A stretch of 64,000 bases of DNA from Cedecea sp000277545 (lineage in GTDB: Bacteria > Pseudomonadota > Gammaproteobacteria > Enterobacterales > Enterobacteriaceae), in the NCBI GenBank assembly GCA_050847315.1, contig CP193791.1; one strand, 5' to 3'. The first letter of the stretch is position 1; each line of letters starts with the position of its first letter. Position numbers and translations under genes: made by a program. The notes below the pieces were generated by a model. It was not told where the DNA came from, made no database searches, and worked only from the letters and a program-made list of their open reading frames with translations. Below, piece after piece: positions 18,613 through 26,830 of the stretch.

Positions 18613-19233
18613 TTACCGAACAAGCAGATCCAACCAATCTGGGTTCTCAATTTTACGTGAATAGGGCAACATTGCACGATTAATAAACTCAAAGAATTCT
18701 GACTCCTCCATCCTTACGGCTTCGCTTGTTCCAGGTCCCTCCCATTCATCAAAGAGATGCCAGTAAAGCGATTTCAAGGTATCGACCACTGCAGTGAAAA
18801 TCTTTACGTCAGGTTCAAGCCAATGACACACCAGAAAATACATTTTCTGCTCTACATCATGGATGGAAGCGCATTGGGAAAGTTGACTCATAAATAGCTT
18901 GATCCAGACCAATGCTGCTGTTTTTAGCGGTGGTAGGTTTATCTGCTGCTCTGCCATGTACCGTGACATATATAATTCAACCTCGGCCCGTACAGGTTGA
19001 TTATCAAGCCCCAGTGAAGCGAGGATTAAAAGAGTGTCCGAATCATTTCCTTCGATAATTTGATCTTCAGCCCATGCAATGATCATGCTGTCCAGATCAT
19101 TGTGGAGAAATTGATATTTTCCTGAAAACACAAGCAACCCGAGCAGCTCATTGAGCGTGTATACAGATGGCATCTGATATTCCCTTTCCTGAGTTTTAAA
19201 ATGAACCCTGGCAGTGATAACTTCTGAGTCCAT
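18613..19233 (-). CDS. Hypothetical helical protein (206 residues)
   Basis: An acidic, mostly helical soluble protein: MDSEVITARVHFKTQEREYQ, then TLLILASLGLDNQPVRAEVE. The style (small, acidic, orphan, in a repeat-rich patch) recalls immunity proteins of contact-dependent toxins, but no toxin is present and I do not recognise the family. No signal peptide or membrane span. Confidence 0.55.
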   Translation of the reverse strand: MDSEVITARVHFKTQEREYQMPSVYTLNELLGLLVFSGKYQFLHNDLDSMIIAWAEDQIIEGNDSDTLLILASLGLDNQPVRAEVELYMSRYMAEQQINLPPLKTAALVWIKLFMSQLSQCASIHDVEQKMYFLVCHWLEPDVKIFTAVVDTLKSLYWHLFDEWEGPGTSEAVRMEESEFFEFINRAMLPYSRKIENPDWLDLLVR

Positions 19234-19340
19234 TATCAATTGAACGTTGAGCCTATGTAACTAAATGAAACTCCAATCAACCTTCATCTTATCTTACCTA
19301 TTGATTTAAATACTATAAATATTAGGAGCATACCGATTTT

Positions 19341-19394
19341 GACCACATAAGCAGAAGTGTGAAAGGTCCGCTCCTGGCACAGAGCGGAAATTAA
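19341..19394. repeat. Dispersed palindromic repeat, copy 3 (long form)
   Basis: ACATAAGCAGAAGTG followed by AAAGGTCCGCTCCTGGCACA and GAGCGGAAATT. The left part is shared with the stretch just before copy 1. Confidence 0.6.
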
Positions 19395-19431
19395 TCCTTC
19401 ACGCTATAAAACTGCAGTAAATATATTGCTC

Positions 19432-20187
19432 TCAGCTGAGGCAAATCACTTTCCCGGCGCACTCGCCGTCCTTGAAATCCATAATGACCAGGGCGGCACG
19501 ATCCTCTGGCGCCTGAGCAATAAGTTCGCCTTTTGCATTCCATGCGGCGCTTTTCCCGACTGGCTTCCAACCGCCTGAGGTACCGCAGTAATTGGCCATT
19601 AGCGTAGGCATTGCGTAATATTTGGCGTAGCTTTTAAGCACATCGGTATCTTTCTCATAGCCGCCTGCGCTCAAAACTGAATTAATATAAATATTAGCGC
19701 CCATCTGCACCGTTTGTTCTACATGCCTCGGCTGCCCGGCGTCTGCGCATATAGCCACGCCGACGTTAAACGTGCGGGCCGTAATAACACACGCCGCTGT
19801 GCCGGATGAAAAGTAATCAGACTCTCCGGGGTGAAGATACATTTTTCGATAATAAGAAATTGGCTGCCCGGCAGAAATGACACATGCGCCAATGGCCGGT
19901 TTATTATCCTGCACATACAAAGGTGCCCCCGCCACAATGGTCATCTCATGGCGGTCGGCCAATGCCTGAAGCGCCTGGAGGCAGGACTCATCGGTGAGAG
20001 CCAATTTTTCAGCTAGCTCAGGCTCATAACCCGTTAAAGAAAGCTCCGGAAAAATGATCAGGTTTACATCTGCCGAGGCGGCCAAAGTAATCAGCAATTC
20101 GTGACAGCGCATATTCTCTTCAATATTGCCGCGAACCGGAGCAAACTGTCCCGCGGCAATGCTTAACCTTTCCCGAATACCGTTCAT
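19432..20187 (-). CDS. Carbon-nitrogen hydrolase (nitrilase family)
   Basis: A 251-residue amidase of the nitrilase superfamily. The catalytic triad is visible: Glu in IIFPELSLTGYE (about residue 47), Lys in YYRKMYLHPGE (about 113) and Cys in VGVAICADAGQP (about 147). Such enzymes cleave C-N bonds of amides or carbamoyl compounds; substrate unknown. The ATG at 20187 gives the usual start before LSIAAGQFAPVRGN. It stands beside the displaced icd tail, so it was the host gene next to icd before integration. Confidence 0.85.
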   Translation of the reverse strand: MNGIRERLSIAAGQFAPVRGNIEENMRCHELLITLAASADVNLIIFPELSLTGYEPELAEKLALTDESCLQALQALADRHEMTIVAGAPLYVQDNKPAIGACVISAGQPISYYRKMYLHPGESDYFSSGTAACVITARTFNVGVAICADAGQPRHVEQTVQMGANIYINSVLSAGGYEKDTDVLKSYAKYYAMPTLMANYCGTSGGWKPVGKSAAWNAKGELIAQAPEDRAALVIMDFKDGECAGKVICLS

Positions 20188-20313
20188 ACTTATCCCCGCA
20201 ATTTTTTTACAATCATCGGCTAAAATCTTAAAACAAACACCTTGCCTCATATTCAGGCAGCCCCAAGGTTCTTTTGGCGCAGGGGGTTGTAACCATCATC
20301 CAAAACCGAACAA

Positions 20314-20340
20314 TAAAAAACGGGAACCCTAAGGTTCCCG
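20314..20340 (-). terminator. Displaced icd terminator
   Basis: On the minus strand the hairpin CGGGAACC-TTAG-GGTTCCCG is followed by a T-run. A diverged copy lies after the functional icd at 63635-63662, so the duplicated block includes the terminator. Confidence 0.85.
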
Positions 20341-20364
20341 TTGTCACATCACCAGCGGCGCTGA

Positions 20365-20528
20365 TTACATGTGTTTAATGATAGCGTCGCCAAACTCTGA
20401 ACATTTCAGCAGCTTAGCGCCATCCATCAGACGCTCGAAGTCATAGGTTACGGTCTTAGCTTCGATAGCGCCTTCCATACCCTTAACGATCAGGTCAGCC
20501 GCTTCGAACCATTCCATATGACGCAGCA
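20365..20528 (-). pseudogene. icd: Displaced 3' end of host icd
   Basis: 164 bp encoding the last 54 residues of isocitrate dehydrogenase including the stop, cut off from the rest of the gene by the prophage. It encodes ...KLLKCSEFGDAIIKHM, while the phage-supplied tail at the right end reads GDAIINHM. Homology to the right copy stops abruptly after base 20528. Confidence 0.95.
20498..20528. other. attL core
   Basis: The last 31 bp before homology ends are identical to 63820-63850 (starts GCCGCTTCGAACCATTCCAT). Integrase crossover must fall inside this shared stretch or a neighbouring identical block. Confidence 0.85.
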
Positions 20529-20647
20529 GTAGATCTAGTCTTCTTCTCTATCGTGTTATTTTAAAACAATAAAAATGCTTTTTCCCTCTTAATTTATCAT
20601 TTTTGGTAGTAGTTATAAGCTATTGTTTTTGTATAATAATCTTAGAG

Positions 20648-20657
20648 TTTTGATAAC
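20648..20657 (+). promoter_or_regulatory. Possible integrase arm-type site
   Basis: TTTTGATAAC, which recurs three times close together near the other end of the prophage (63585-63618). Presence at both ends beside att suggests arm-type binding sites of the integrase. Confidence 0.4.
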
Positions 20658-20675
20658 CAGATTTCCCACATTCGT

Positions 20676-21041
20676 ATGTCAAAGAGCGAGATAACATTGA
20701 AAACCTCAGAGCTTATAAAAAAATTAACTGACCTACAGGATACAGTACCTTTTGATGCTGAAGTCGTTACTGGTGATGATTGGCAACCTAATGGCATCAC
20801 CCGCATCTACCACAAACCACCATATACATTCATTGAGTTTGAAACTGATGAAATTGATGAGTTCGGTGAAGAAGATGGTATAGATATCATTAACGAATTG
20901 GAAATCAGGGCACACCAAGTGAAGTCAATCCGTGATTTTATCCAGAGTGATAAGGATCTGACACCAGATTCAATAATTAAGGAGCTGAACACACAGATTA
21001 GCCGTCTGGAAGCTATGTCAGTGGCGTTGTTGGATAAGTAG
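20676..21041 (+). CDS. Hypothetical acidic protein in the attL region
   Basis: 121 residues, very acidic (FIEFETDEIDEFGEEDGIDI), with a C-terminal amphipathic helix. No named domain. AT-rich and transcribed opposite to the tail genes, which is typical of independently expressed lysogenic cargo. First gene inside attL. Confidence 0.6.
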   Translation: MSKSEITLKTSELIKKLTDLQDTVPFDAEVVTGDDWQPNGITRIYHKPPYTFIEFETDEIDEFGEEDGIDIINELEIRAHQVKSIRDFIQSDKDLTPDSIIKELNTQISRLEAMSVALLDK

Positions 21042-21190
21042 ATTTATCTTCGGTTTTCAAGACCGCACTATAATTACAATAAATCAATAAGTTAACTTGT
21101 AGGCATGGTATAAACAGAAAAAATAGCAATGCTAAAAATCAACAAGTTACCGACTTATCAACACTTAATATACCAACACTTTACTGCCAT

Positions 21191-21231
21191 CCGTCATCGG
21201 GGGTCGCAGGTTCAGACTCTCATGCAGACCA
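21191..21231 (+). pseudogene. Degenerate 3' fragment of tRNA-Pro (proL-like)
   Basis: CCGTCATCGGGGGTCGCAGG followed by TTCAGACTCTCATGCAGACCA is a decayed form of the anticodon-arm-to-CCA part of proL; a better preserved copy lies at 24367-24418. Homology continues beyond the CCA (AAATAA-CA-TGAAAACCAG in both), so the two copies share a flank as well. Confidence 0.6.
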
Positions 21232-21549
21232 AATAATCACTGAAAACCAGATCCTTACCACTGACTTTGTGTGACTTGATATACCTAGTTCATATTCGTG
21301 GCCTAGGACGATACTAATGACGCAGCATTACATGCCAAAAACATCATAATATAACGTTTTTAATGATTATTATCGACTACCAATGTTTGATTTTACACCA
21401 AAATCATCACGTGCTAACTTGCTGAAATCGCTATTTTTAATTTTAGTTTTGGGGAAGAGTATTTAACCATTAATTAAATTTTTTACCCCAGTGCATTCAA
21501 CATTTTGTCGCTAGTGGCAAACCTCAATGGTAAATATTTTAATACCGCT

Positions 21550-21580
21550 GAGGTCCGCTATGAGCGAGAAACGGACATTT
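21550..21580. repeat. Dispersed palindromic repeat, copy 4
   Basis: GAGGTCCGCTATGAGCGAGA then AACGGACATTT; the arms GTCCG and CGGAC pair. Located inside the prophage, unlike copies 1-3. Confidence 0.65.
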
Positions 21581-21691
21581 CCATTGTTTTACCTTTACTT
21601 AGTAAAAATAATAAATATTTCCACAAATAAAAATGATAAGTTACAATGCGCAATGTCTTTAGTGTAAAATTCATACTTAAAAAGGAATAGC

Positions 21692-22351
21692 ATGCAAATG
21701 AATAAAAACAAGCTTTTCGCACAGTTATCCAAACATTCACTTGAAGCGCAGCTTGATGATTTCGAAAAATACATCCTAGGAGTAGGTGGTCAAAATAGAG
21801 TTGACGTGTCGAAATTAAAAAAAGCATATGAAGATGAAACGAAAGATGCTTCGGATGATTATATTGATTACTTAGGTGATTATTATTCAGAGCAATATGA
21901 TTTCTTGGTTAACATACAGCCAAATATTTTTAATAAATCTGCTTTAGTATCTTTATATTCATGCTTGGAGCACAATCTAAACGACTATTGTAATATATGT
22001 CAGAAAATAGTACAAACCAATATATCAGTAACTGATTTTAATGGTGATGGCATTAATAAGGCAAAAAATTACATAACAAAATTAATGAGTATAAACTTTG
22101 GCCTGTCACAAGAATGGCAATTCATGATTGATTTTAACAAGATAAGGAATTGCGTAGCTCATACTAATGGAGACATTAGTAGAATGACATCAGCTGAAAC
22201 TTTAAAAACTATTATTGATAAAACACCGACCCTTTCACTAAATAATGGAAATAACATTATAATATCCTTGAATTATTTAAATTTAATTATTCACGAAATT
22301 AGAGAGCTCTTTCAATGGTTATATACACATCTAGAACAATCATCGAAGTGA
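21692..22351 (+). CDS. HEPN-like protein, possible defence gene
   Basis: 219 residues, AT-rich. The C-terminal half is helical and carries RNCVAH (about residues 152-157), matching the R-x4-H signature of HEPN ribonucleases, with a preceding acidic helix. N-terminal helices are charged. No nucleotidyltransferase partner is adjacent, so it is not a standard HEPN-MNT pair. AAAGGAATAG precedes the ATG. Lysogen-expressed HEPN proteins often act against other phages; that role is inference here. Confidence 0.55.
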   Translation: MQMNKNKLFAQLSKHSLEAQLDDFEKYILGVGGQNRVDVSKLKKAYEDETKDASDDYIDYLGDYYSEQYDFLVNIQPNIFNKSALVSLYSCLEHNLNDYCNICQKIVQTNISVTDFNGDGINKAKNYITKLMSINFGLSQEWQFMIDFNKIRNCVAHTNGDISRMTSAETLKTIIDKTPTLSLNNGNNIIISLNYLNLIIHEIRELFQWLYTHLEQSSK

Positions 22352-22523
22352 ATACGATTGCATCTAAGTTTATTATTGGTCTATTTTTGAAAAAGTTATC
22401 GATGATACTGGCCTGTTCTCCGTTGATTAAAGGGTGTTCAAAAATCTCATCAGAGATTCGAAAAAACGAAGTTGATGTTCAGTCCAGACTAAACAAGGCC
22501 GCATGCGCGGCCTGTATAAGTTA

Positions 22524-22680
22524 GCCGATATTGCGATGACCAATGAGGTACATCACTCGCTGATAATGTTCCTGCCGATTGCGGTGAAGCTGTAACCCCT
22601 GCTCCCACGCAATATCTGCAACCCTTTCCGCATCGGAACCGGTGCGCTCGTTTTCGTCCCTAGATTGCCAAAGTTTCAAA
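22524..22680 (-). pseudogene. Degenerate coding fragment
   Basis: On the minus strand an open stretch reads ERVADIAWEQGLQLHRNRQE then HYQRVMYLIGHRNIG and a stop. No start codon is available in frame, and a short MNVKTEI frame upstream stops at once. It looks like the end of a decayed gene. I do not recognise it. A GGCCGC-GCAT-GCGGCC hairpin lies right after its stop. Confidence 0.4.
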
Positions 22681-23143
22681 TCTCAGTTTTCACGTTCATT
22701 TTCTGTTTCCTGTGTGTTTGGGCACATTCAGCGTCGTGTCACGACGGTGGGAACGCCAACATAATTTAGTGTGGGCAACGAAATATCCGTAAACGCTGTT
22801 AACATGTACTGAAGGTTTAACCTGTTCCTGGCTGATTAACTCATTTTGATGTAAACAACGCCCACTTCTGAAACGGAGCGGACACCCCTGTCTGAGCTAA
22901 AGGTCCGCCGTGAGCGAGGAGCCGACATTGCTAACAGCCTGATGTGTGAATTCTCGTGGAGCAGGTCTACTACTCACTACATTTAGAGGTACTTGAAATA
23001 AAATCACCTACATATAGTGGTTATTGTTTTTTAAGTGCTTGACAATTCTGTACATGGCATTTAACGGTGTTTGTGGTAAACTATCCACAGAATGATCAAC
23101 AGTGTTTGATTGTGGATAACCGTTGGATATATGGGGAGGATAA
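22681..23143. other. Non-coding gap with repeat copy 5
   Basis: About 460 bp without a gene. A copy of the dispersed palindrome is at 22900-22930. The right part (23038-23130) contains TTGACA and two GTTTG-TGGATA-type repeats and is probably the promoter region of the small gene at 23144. Confidence 0.5.
22900..22930. repeat. Dispersed palindromic repeat, copy 5
   Basis: AAGGTCCGCCGTGAGCGAGG then AGCCGACATTG; nearly the same as copies 1 and 4. Confidence 0.65.
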
Positions 23144-23338
23144 ATGGCTAAATATGAACTTCGACCGCTGTCAGATACCCGCAAGGCTGACATTGCTCGC
23201 AGTGCATTAGCACAAAATAGCGCCCCTGCTAAGCCTGCTGCTTCGATGTCTTCTGGTTCTGCCTCAATGCAGAGATCACGAGATAATGCGCGAGTGATGA
23301 TGGATCGCGCATTCAGGTCAATTGCAGCCAAAGGATAA
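23144..23338 (+). CDS. Small basic hypothetical protein (64 residues)
   Basis: MAKYELRPLSDTRKADIARS, then an Ala/Ser/Pro-rich middle and an Arg-rich end. GGGGAGGATAA before the ATG is a strong ribosome binding site and a terminator follows at 23357. I prefer it over an overlapping minus-strand frame, which lacks both. No family recognised. Confidence 0.55.
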   Translation: MAKYELRPLSDTRKADIARSALAQNSAPAKPAASMSSGSASMQRSRDNARVMMDRAFRSIAAKG

Positions 23339-23356
23339 TTTTACTTTAGTTGATTA

Positions 23357-23380
23357 AAGCGCCTTTTTCGGCGCTTTTTT
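23357..23380 (+). terminator. Terminator after small gene
   Basis: AAGCGCC-TTTTTC-GGCGCTT followed by TTTT. It separates the 64-residue gene from the membrane protein gene, which starts 18 bp later. Confidence 0.75.
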
Positions 23381-23397
23381 ATTGCGGAAAAAGCCAA

Positions 23398-24078
23398 ATG
23401 GAAAAGCTCTGGGTTTTTACTCAATTAGTTACAGGAAAAGATGACACCTCAGGCTTTTTAGCTTACGCGCTCTATAAGCACGACAAAAATGAATACGCAG
23501 AGAAGTTGCGTAGGAGCGGCGAATGCACAGAAGGCTATATTAATACCCAGCTGAAGATCTTTCATGAGCAGACAGTTCATACGCCTGGCCGAATCGAGTC
23601 TTACAAAGAGAAAGCTGAAGCCATCGTCACAAACTTAACAGACCAGATTGATGCTGACATCAGGCTTGAGTACGATGCACAGTTAGCCGGAGCTAACTTA
23701 CAAGACGTTGAAATAGAACGGCTGAAAGCAGAAATACAGACTATGAAGGCATCACGTGAGAGCGAATTAAGGAAGGCTGAAGAGGATGCTATCCTCAATT
23801 TTCATCGTATGGTTGAAATCACCCAAGCACGCAAACGTGGGCGTGTTTCCCGCTCGTTAGGATGGTACTGGAATGGGTTTGCCAGCATTTTCGCCACCAT
23901 AACCTTCGCTGTCATTGTCTATGGCATTTGTACTTGGGCATTGCCACAAAAATCTAGAAACGAGATTGTGGATGGAGCGTTTAAAAATTTGCAAGGTTCA
24001 TTATTCCAGCAGCCAAACATTCAGCTTAATAACGGAAAAAATGAGAACGCTCAGCAATCTAACACAACCGCTGAATAG
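23398..24078 (+). CDS. Coiled-coil membrane protein
   Basis: 226 residues from the ATG at 23398 (MEKLWVFTQLVTGKDDTSGF). A long helical coiled-coil region (about residues 60-155) precedes one clear membrane span (FASIFATITFAVIVYGICTW) and a polar, Asn/Gln-rich tail. Topology suggests one span with a cytoplasmic coiled coil. Related proteins with the same MEKLW...GFLAYALYKHDK start occur in enterobacteria, without a known function. Possibly lysogenic cargo. Confidence 0.6.
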   Translation: MEKLWVFTQLVTGKDDTSGFLAYALYKHDKNEYAEKLRRSGECTEGYINTQLKIFHEQTVHTPGRIESYKEKAEAIVTNLTDQIDADIRLEYDAQLAGANLQDVEIERLKAEIQTMKASRESELRKAEEDAILNFHRMVEITQARKRGRVSRSLGWYWNGFASIFATITFAVIVYGICTWALPQKSRNEIVDGAFKNLQGSLFQQPNIQLNNGKNENAQQSNTTAE

Positions 24079-24366
24079 TGTGCGCTAGTTGCCTCGCAAT
24101 CTCGCGGGGCTTTCCTTTTCAGATACTTTGCTATCCCAATTCACCCGCGCGGCGCATTAAAATAGATTTCGCGGGTTGTTACTGTGCGTTTTATTGACAT
24201 TCCGATTTCTCCTGAGATTCAATGAATAATTAGAAAAACCGTTTCCATTCAGTTAATGGTATTTACTTGGACGGAATAACCCGAACGCCCATGAGCGCGC
24301 GGCTTCATGTCAAAAAAATAGTTGAACGACCGCTCCCAGCACATAACAGCCCTTAAGACGGTCACT

Positions 24367-24418
24367 CACCGTCATGGGGTGTCGGGGGTCGGAGGTTCAA
24401 ACCCTCTCGTGCCGACCA
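24367..24418 (+). pseudogene. 3' fragment of tRNA-Pro(GGG) (proL)
   Basis: From CACCGTCATGGGGTGTCGGG through the T-arm (GGAGGTTCAAACCCTC) to CGTGCCGACCA this equals the 3' two-thirds of E. coli proL except for one T-to-C change in the T-arm. The 5' acceptor strand and D-arm are missing, so it is not a working tRNA. Such fragments are left by elements that integrate into tRNA 3' ends. Confidence 0.85.
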
Positions 24419-24431
24419 AATAAACATTGAA

Positions 24432-24458
24432 AACCAGCCTGTTACGGCTGGTTTTTTT
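24432..24458 (+). terminator. Rho-independent terminator
   Basis: ACCAGC-CTGTTACG-GCTGGT followed by seven T, directly after the tRNA fragment. It probably came along with the tRNA flank. Confidence 0.75.
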
Positions 24459-24517
24459 ATGCCTGATTTTTTCCTGGGGAATGGTTGGGGATAAATGGGG
24501 GAATTGCCGCCGGCGAT

Positions 24518-24901
24518 CTACATACAGGGATTATCGTCAAACTCTTCCAGGCGGGCATCGTTGATGATGTACGTCACAACGCCGAACACGTCCAGTGGCT
24601 CATCATCTGATCCATGGTTTTCCCGGGTGCCAGTATCTAGCCGTTCAAGATATTTGTGCGGGTGGAGCCGCAGCCGGCGCAAACGAAATTCCCCGTCTAT
24701 TGCGCAGGCCAGAATCGATCCATCACACTGCGTGGCAGCCGTGTCGACAACCAGCAGAGCCCCTTTAATGATCCCGGCGCGCAGGCATGTTTCCGATGCG
24801 CGCATGAAGTAAGTTGCAGCTGGCCTGCTGATTAGCTGGCGGTCGAGAGAAATGCGGCTCTCTACATAGTCCTGAGCTGGCGATGGAAAACCCATGATCA
24901 A
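24518..24901 (-). CDS. HumD/UmuD'-like protein lacking the protease serine
   Basis: 127 residues resembling UmuD from its cleavage point on: MIMGFPSPAQDYVESRISLD equals the UmuD' N-terminus, and DGSILACAIDGEFRLRRLRL and DVFGVVTYII match later parts. The UmuD active-site box (GDSM, Ser60) reads ETCL here and the Lys97 position reads Arg, so self-cleavage should be impossible. Phage P1 HumD is a known UmuD' homologue that works without processing. It is second in an operon behind a consensus SOS box; the gene upstream overlaps it by four bases. Confidence 0.75.
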   Translation of the reverse strand: MIMGFPSPAQDYVESRISLDRQLISRPAATYFMRASETCLRAGIIKGALLVVDTAATQCDGSILACAIDGEFRLRRLRLHPHKYLERLDTGTRENHGSDDEPLDVFGVVTYIINDARLEEFDDNPCM

Positions 24902-25137
24902 AGCCCTCCGTTAGGGTTGTAAACCATAAATGTCCTGGCTTCACCCTCTTCTGTCGATACGTCTTTGAAGGTGCTAACAAAGCTCTCAATCCAGTCGTTC
25001 GCTTGTTTCAGGCTCCACCGCCAGTTCACTTTGTTCAACTCTTTCACAAAGTCAGCAGTAGTGACCGTGCGCCGGCCGTTTTCCTCTATCCTCAAAGCCT
25101 TCCAAAATGCTCCTTCAATATCATCACGACGTGGCAT
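24898..25137 (-). CDS. Small SOS-operon protein upstream of the UmuD'-like gene
   Basis: 79 residues: MPRRDDIEGAFWKALRIEEN, then TTADFVKELNKVNWRWSLKQ, ending FMVYNPNGGL. It looks like a small helical DNA-binding-type domain; no named family recognised. It is the first gene after the SOS box at 25154, with GGGGTGAAAT before the ATG, and its end overlaps the start of the UmuD'-like gene. Confidence 0.65.
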   Translation of the reverse strand: MPRRDDIEGAFWKALRIEENGRRTVTTADFVKELNKVNWRWSLKQANDWIESFVSTFKDVSTEEGEARTFMVYNPNGGL

Positions 25138-25153
25138 ATTTCACCCCAACAAA

Positions 25154-25189
25154 TACTGTTTATACATACAGTATATTTTGGAATTTTTA
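25154..25189 (-). promoter_or_regulatory. Consensus LexA (SOS) box over a promoter
   Basis: TACTGTTTATACATACAGTA (25154-25173) has the full TACTGT-N8-ACAGTA LexA consensus. On the minus strand it overlaps the -10 element TATACT, with TTGATT 16 bases upstream as -35. It should place the two following genes under SOS control. Confidence 0.85.
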
Positions 25190-25243
25190 GGAATCAACAG
25201 TAGAAGAGGCACGATCGGCTAAGGGTCTGGCAGGATGGGAAAT

Positions 25244-26740
25244 TTACTTTTTCGCTAACAGTGCTTCGAGTTCTTCTATTCGGGTCCCCTGCCGCCTCAC
25301 GGTCTCGGTTAGTTCATTGAAGCCATTAACCAGTAGCGCGGCCACGCCATTGTAGTTAACGCCAAGCATCTTTTCTTCACCGTACTCATACACGCACTCG
25401 GGCAGCACCTCGTTAACGTCCTGTGCGATTAAACCCGCCTCCTCTGAATAATAGGAGTGCTCATCTTCTACCAAATTTCCGCGCTTGAGATAGGTATAAC
25501 CGACCAGGGATGACAGTTTTTCCAGCGGGGTTTCTATGCGTTTGAGATTGGCTTTTAAACGCAGGTCAGACGCACTTACCCAGTTACCCTGGGCCGTGCC
25601 GTTTGCATAGAACGTTGACTGGAAGCCACCCACAATGAGAGCCGTCGCGTGGTTATTATCCGCTGCAATAACGGTGCTCATGCAAGAGCCCCAATCCCGG
25701 CCCCATTCGACCGATTTCCATACAGTTGAAGCCCCGCCTGTTACCTCCGACTGTATGATTGTTCCGGCGCCCATGCTACGCCAGTTACCCCACGACCCAC
25801 CCTGAACTTTAGCGGTCGACATCGCCCCAGAAGCCCCTGCTACTACGCCACCAAAAGCCAGTCTCGCGACATCATTTAATTCAGGGAATGAAATTTGTTT
25901 TGCAACATTGATATTATCAACCCCGGAAAAAAGCCCATTCTCATCAAATTGAAAATATCTATGCTTTTCCCGGCCATTTGTTACGTGGATTGTCGCTTTT
26001 GCCGCTTCACTTTGCACTTCATGATACATGCGTGCCATCGACACAATAGCAGTGCCGTCATCGCTCAGCCTGCGGGACTCAAAAACACCGCCATTTTGCA
26101 CTGCACTGGCTGTTGTATCGAGCCGTAGTCCTCCATGAGTCACTAAATTGCCATCACCCAGACCAAGGTTCATGCGTGCGCGTCCCGCATCGGCTGCGCC
26201 TGTACCACCTGCAGTCACCGGGATTGGCTTATTAACTCCCCATCCGTCCTGTATCTGGAATAATCCATCATCACCGAGGACTATCCTGTACCCCCCTTTC
26301 GGGGAGTATAAAAAAGAATATTTGTCGAACGTTTTTAATAATGAAGCGAAATAGTTAAGTGATGGACCAGTGTATTGTCTGCCGTCCGGGATGTTTACCG
26401 TAATGTTGCCAACACCGGTATAAAGCTGAAGCCAGTTGTCGCTTTCTAAATTCATCAGGCGAAGCGCTTTTAGCTGCTGAACGCCCAATTGGTATGGGAT
26501 AGCCGTTACGGCATTTAACGGCACGGCATCCCAGGCCAAATTTGCAGTGGTTGGACCGTAGAAAATCTCGGTTAGCGTTAATGCCGTAGGTGATTGAATA
26601 GAACCTATCGTAACTGAGTACGACATGCCACCAATCACGACAACCATGAAGTCGCCAACACGGTTTTGTGTGCCAAACGCCGTGCCGCTCCCGGTGACTG
26701 CTGCAGATCCATTCGTCAGCGTAAGTGTACCTTGAGCCAT
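25244..26740 (-). CDS. Tail fibre protein with S74 self-cleaving chaperone domain
   Basis: 498 residues. The N-terminus (MAQGTLTLTNGSAAVTGSGT) is a phage fibre attachment module; the middle is repetitive beta structure. The last 110 residues form the peptidase S74 intramolecular chaperone: SDLRLKANLKRIETPLEKLS, with the Ser-Asp-x-Arg-x-Lys start where auto-cleavage occurs, and a final coiled coil (FNELTETVRRQGTRIEELEA). The start at 26740 follows GGAGGGGAAT. It defines receptor choice together with J. Two terminators separate it from J. Confidence 0.85.
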   Translation of the reverse strand: MAQGTLTLTNGSAAVTGSGTAFGTQNRVGDFMVVVIGGMSYSVTIGSIQSPTALTLTEIFYGPTTANLAWDAVPLNAVTAIPYQLGVQQLKALRLMNLESDNWLQLYTGVGNITVNIPDGRQYTGPSLNYFASLLKTFDKYSFLYSPKGGYRIVLGDDGLFQIQDGWGVNKPIPVTAGGTGAADAGRARMNLGLGDGNLVTHGGLRLDTTASAVQNGGVFESRRLSDDGTAIVSMARMYHEVQSEAAKATIHVTNGREKHRYFQFDENGLFSGVDNINVAKQISFPELNDVARLAFGGVVAGASGAMSTAKVQGGSWGNWRSMGAGTIIQSEVTGGASTVWKSVEWGRDWGSCMSTVIAADNNHATALIVGGFQSTFYANGTAQGNWVSASDLRLKANLKRIETPLEKLSSLVGYTYLKRGNLVEDEHSYYSEEAGLIAQDVNEVLPECVYEYGEEKMLGVNYNGVAALLVNGFNELTETVRRQGTRIEELEALLAKK

Positions 26741-26753
26741 ATTCCCCTCCATT

Positions 26754-26826
26754 AAAAAAGGGCCTTTCGGCCCTCATGTTTTTATGCAAACGAGTTAGCG
26801 ATAAAGAAAAGGGGCCGTAGCCCCTT
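26754..26826 (-). terminator. Two terminators after J
   Basis: Minus-strand hairpins AAGGGGC-TACG-GCCCCTT (26806-26826) and GAGGGCC-GAAA-GGCCC with T6 (26754-26776) lie between J and the fibre gene. Expression of the fibre then needs Q-modified polymerase or its own promoter. Confidence 0.7.
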
Positions 26827-26830
26827 GCGA

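Larger units (their letters stand above)
21042..21691. other. Non-coding AT-rich gap with tRNA fragment and repeat
   Basis: 650 bp without a convincing gene. It holds a degenerate piece of tRNA-Pro(GGG) at 21191-21231 and a copy of the dispersed palindrome at 21550-21580. Confidence 0.6.
24079..24517. other. Non-coding gap with tRNA-Pro fragment
   Basis: About 440 bp. Contents: a degenerate palindrome near 24310-24355 (GACCGCTCCCAGCACA), the proL fragment at 24367-24418 and a terminator at 24432-24458. No gene seen. Confidence 0.6.

Noticed and set aside
23008..23331. 107-residue minus-strand frame opposite the small gene at 23144
   Set aside because: No ribosome binding site or terminator in that direction; the plus-strand gene has both.
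24310..24355. Further copy of the dispersed palindrome
   Set aside because: Only GACCGCTCCCAGCAC resembles the family; too diverged to list as a copy.
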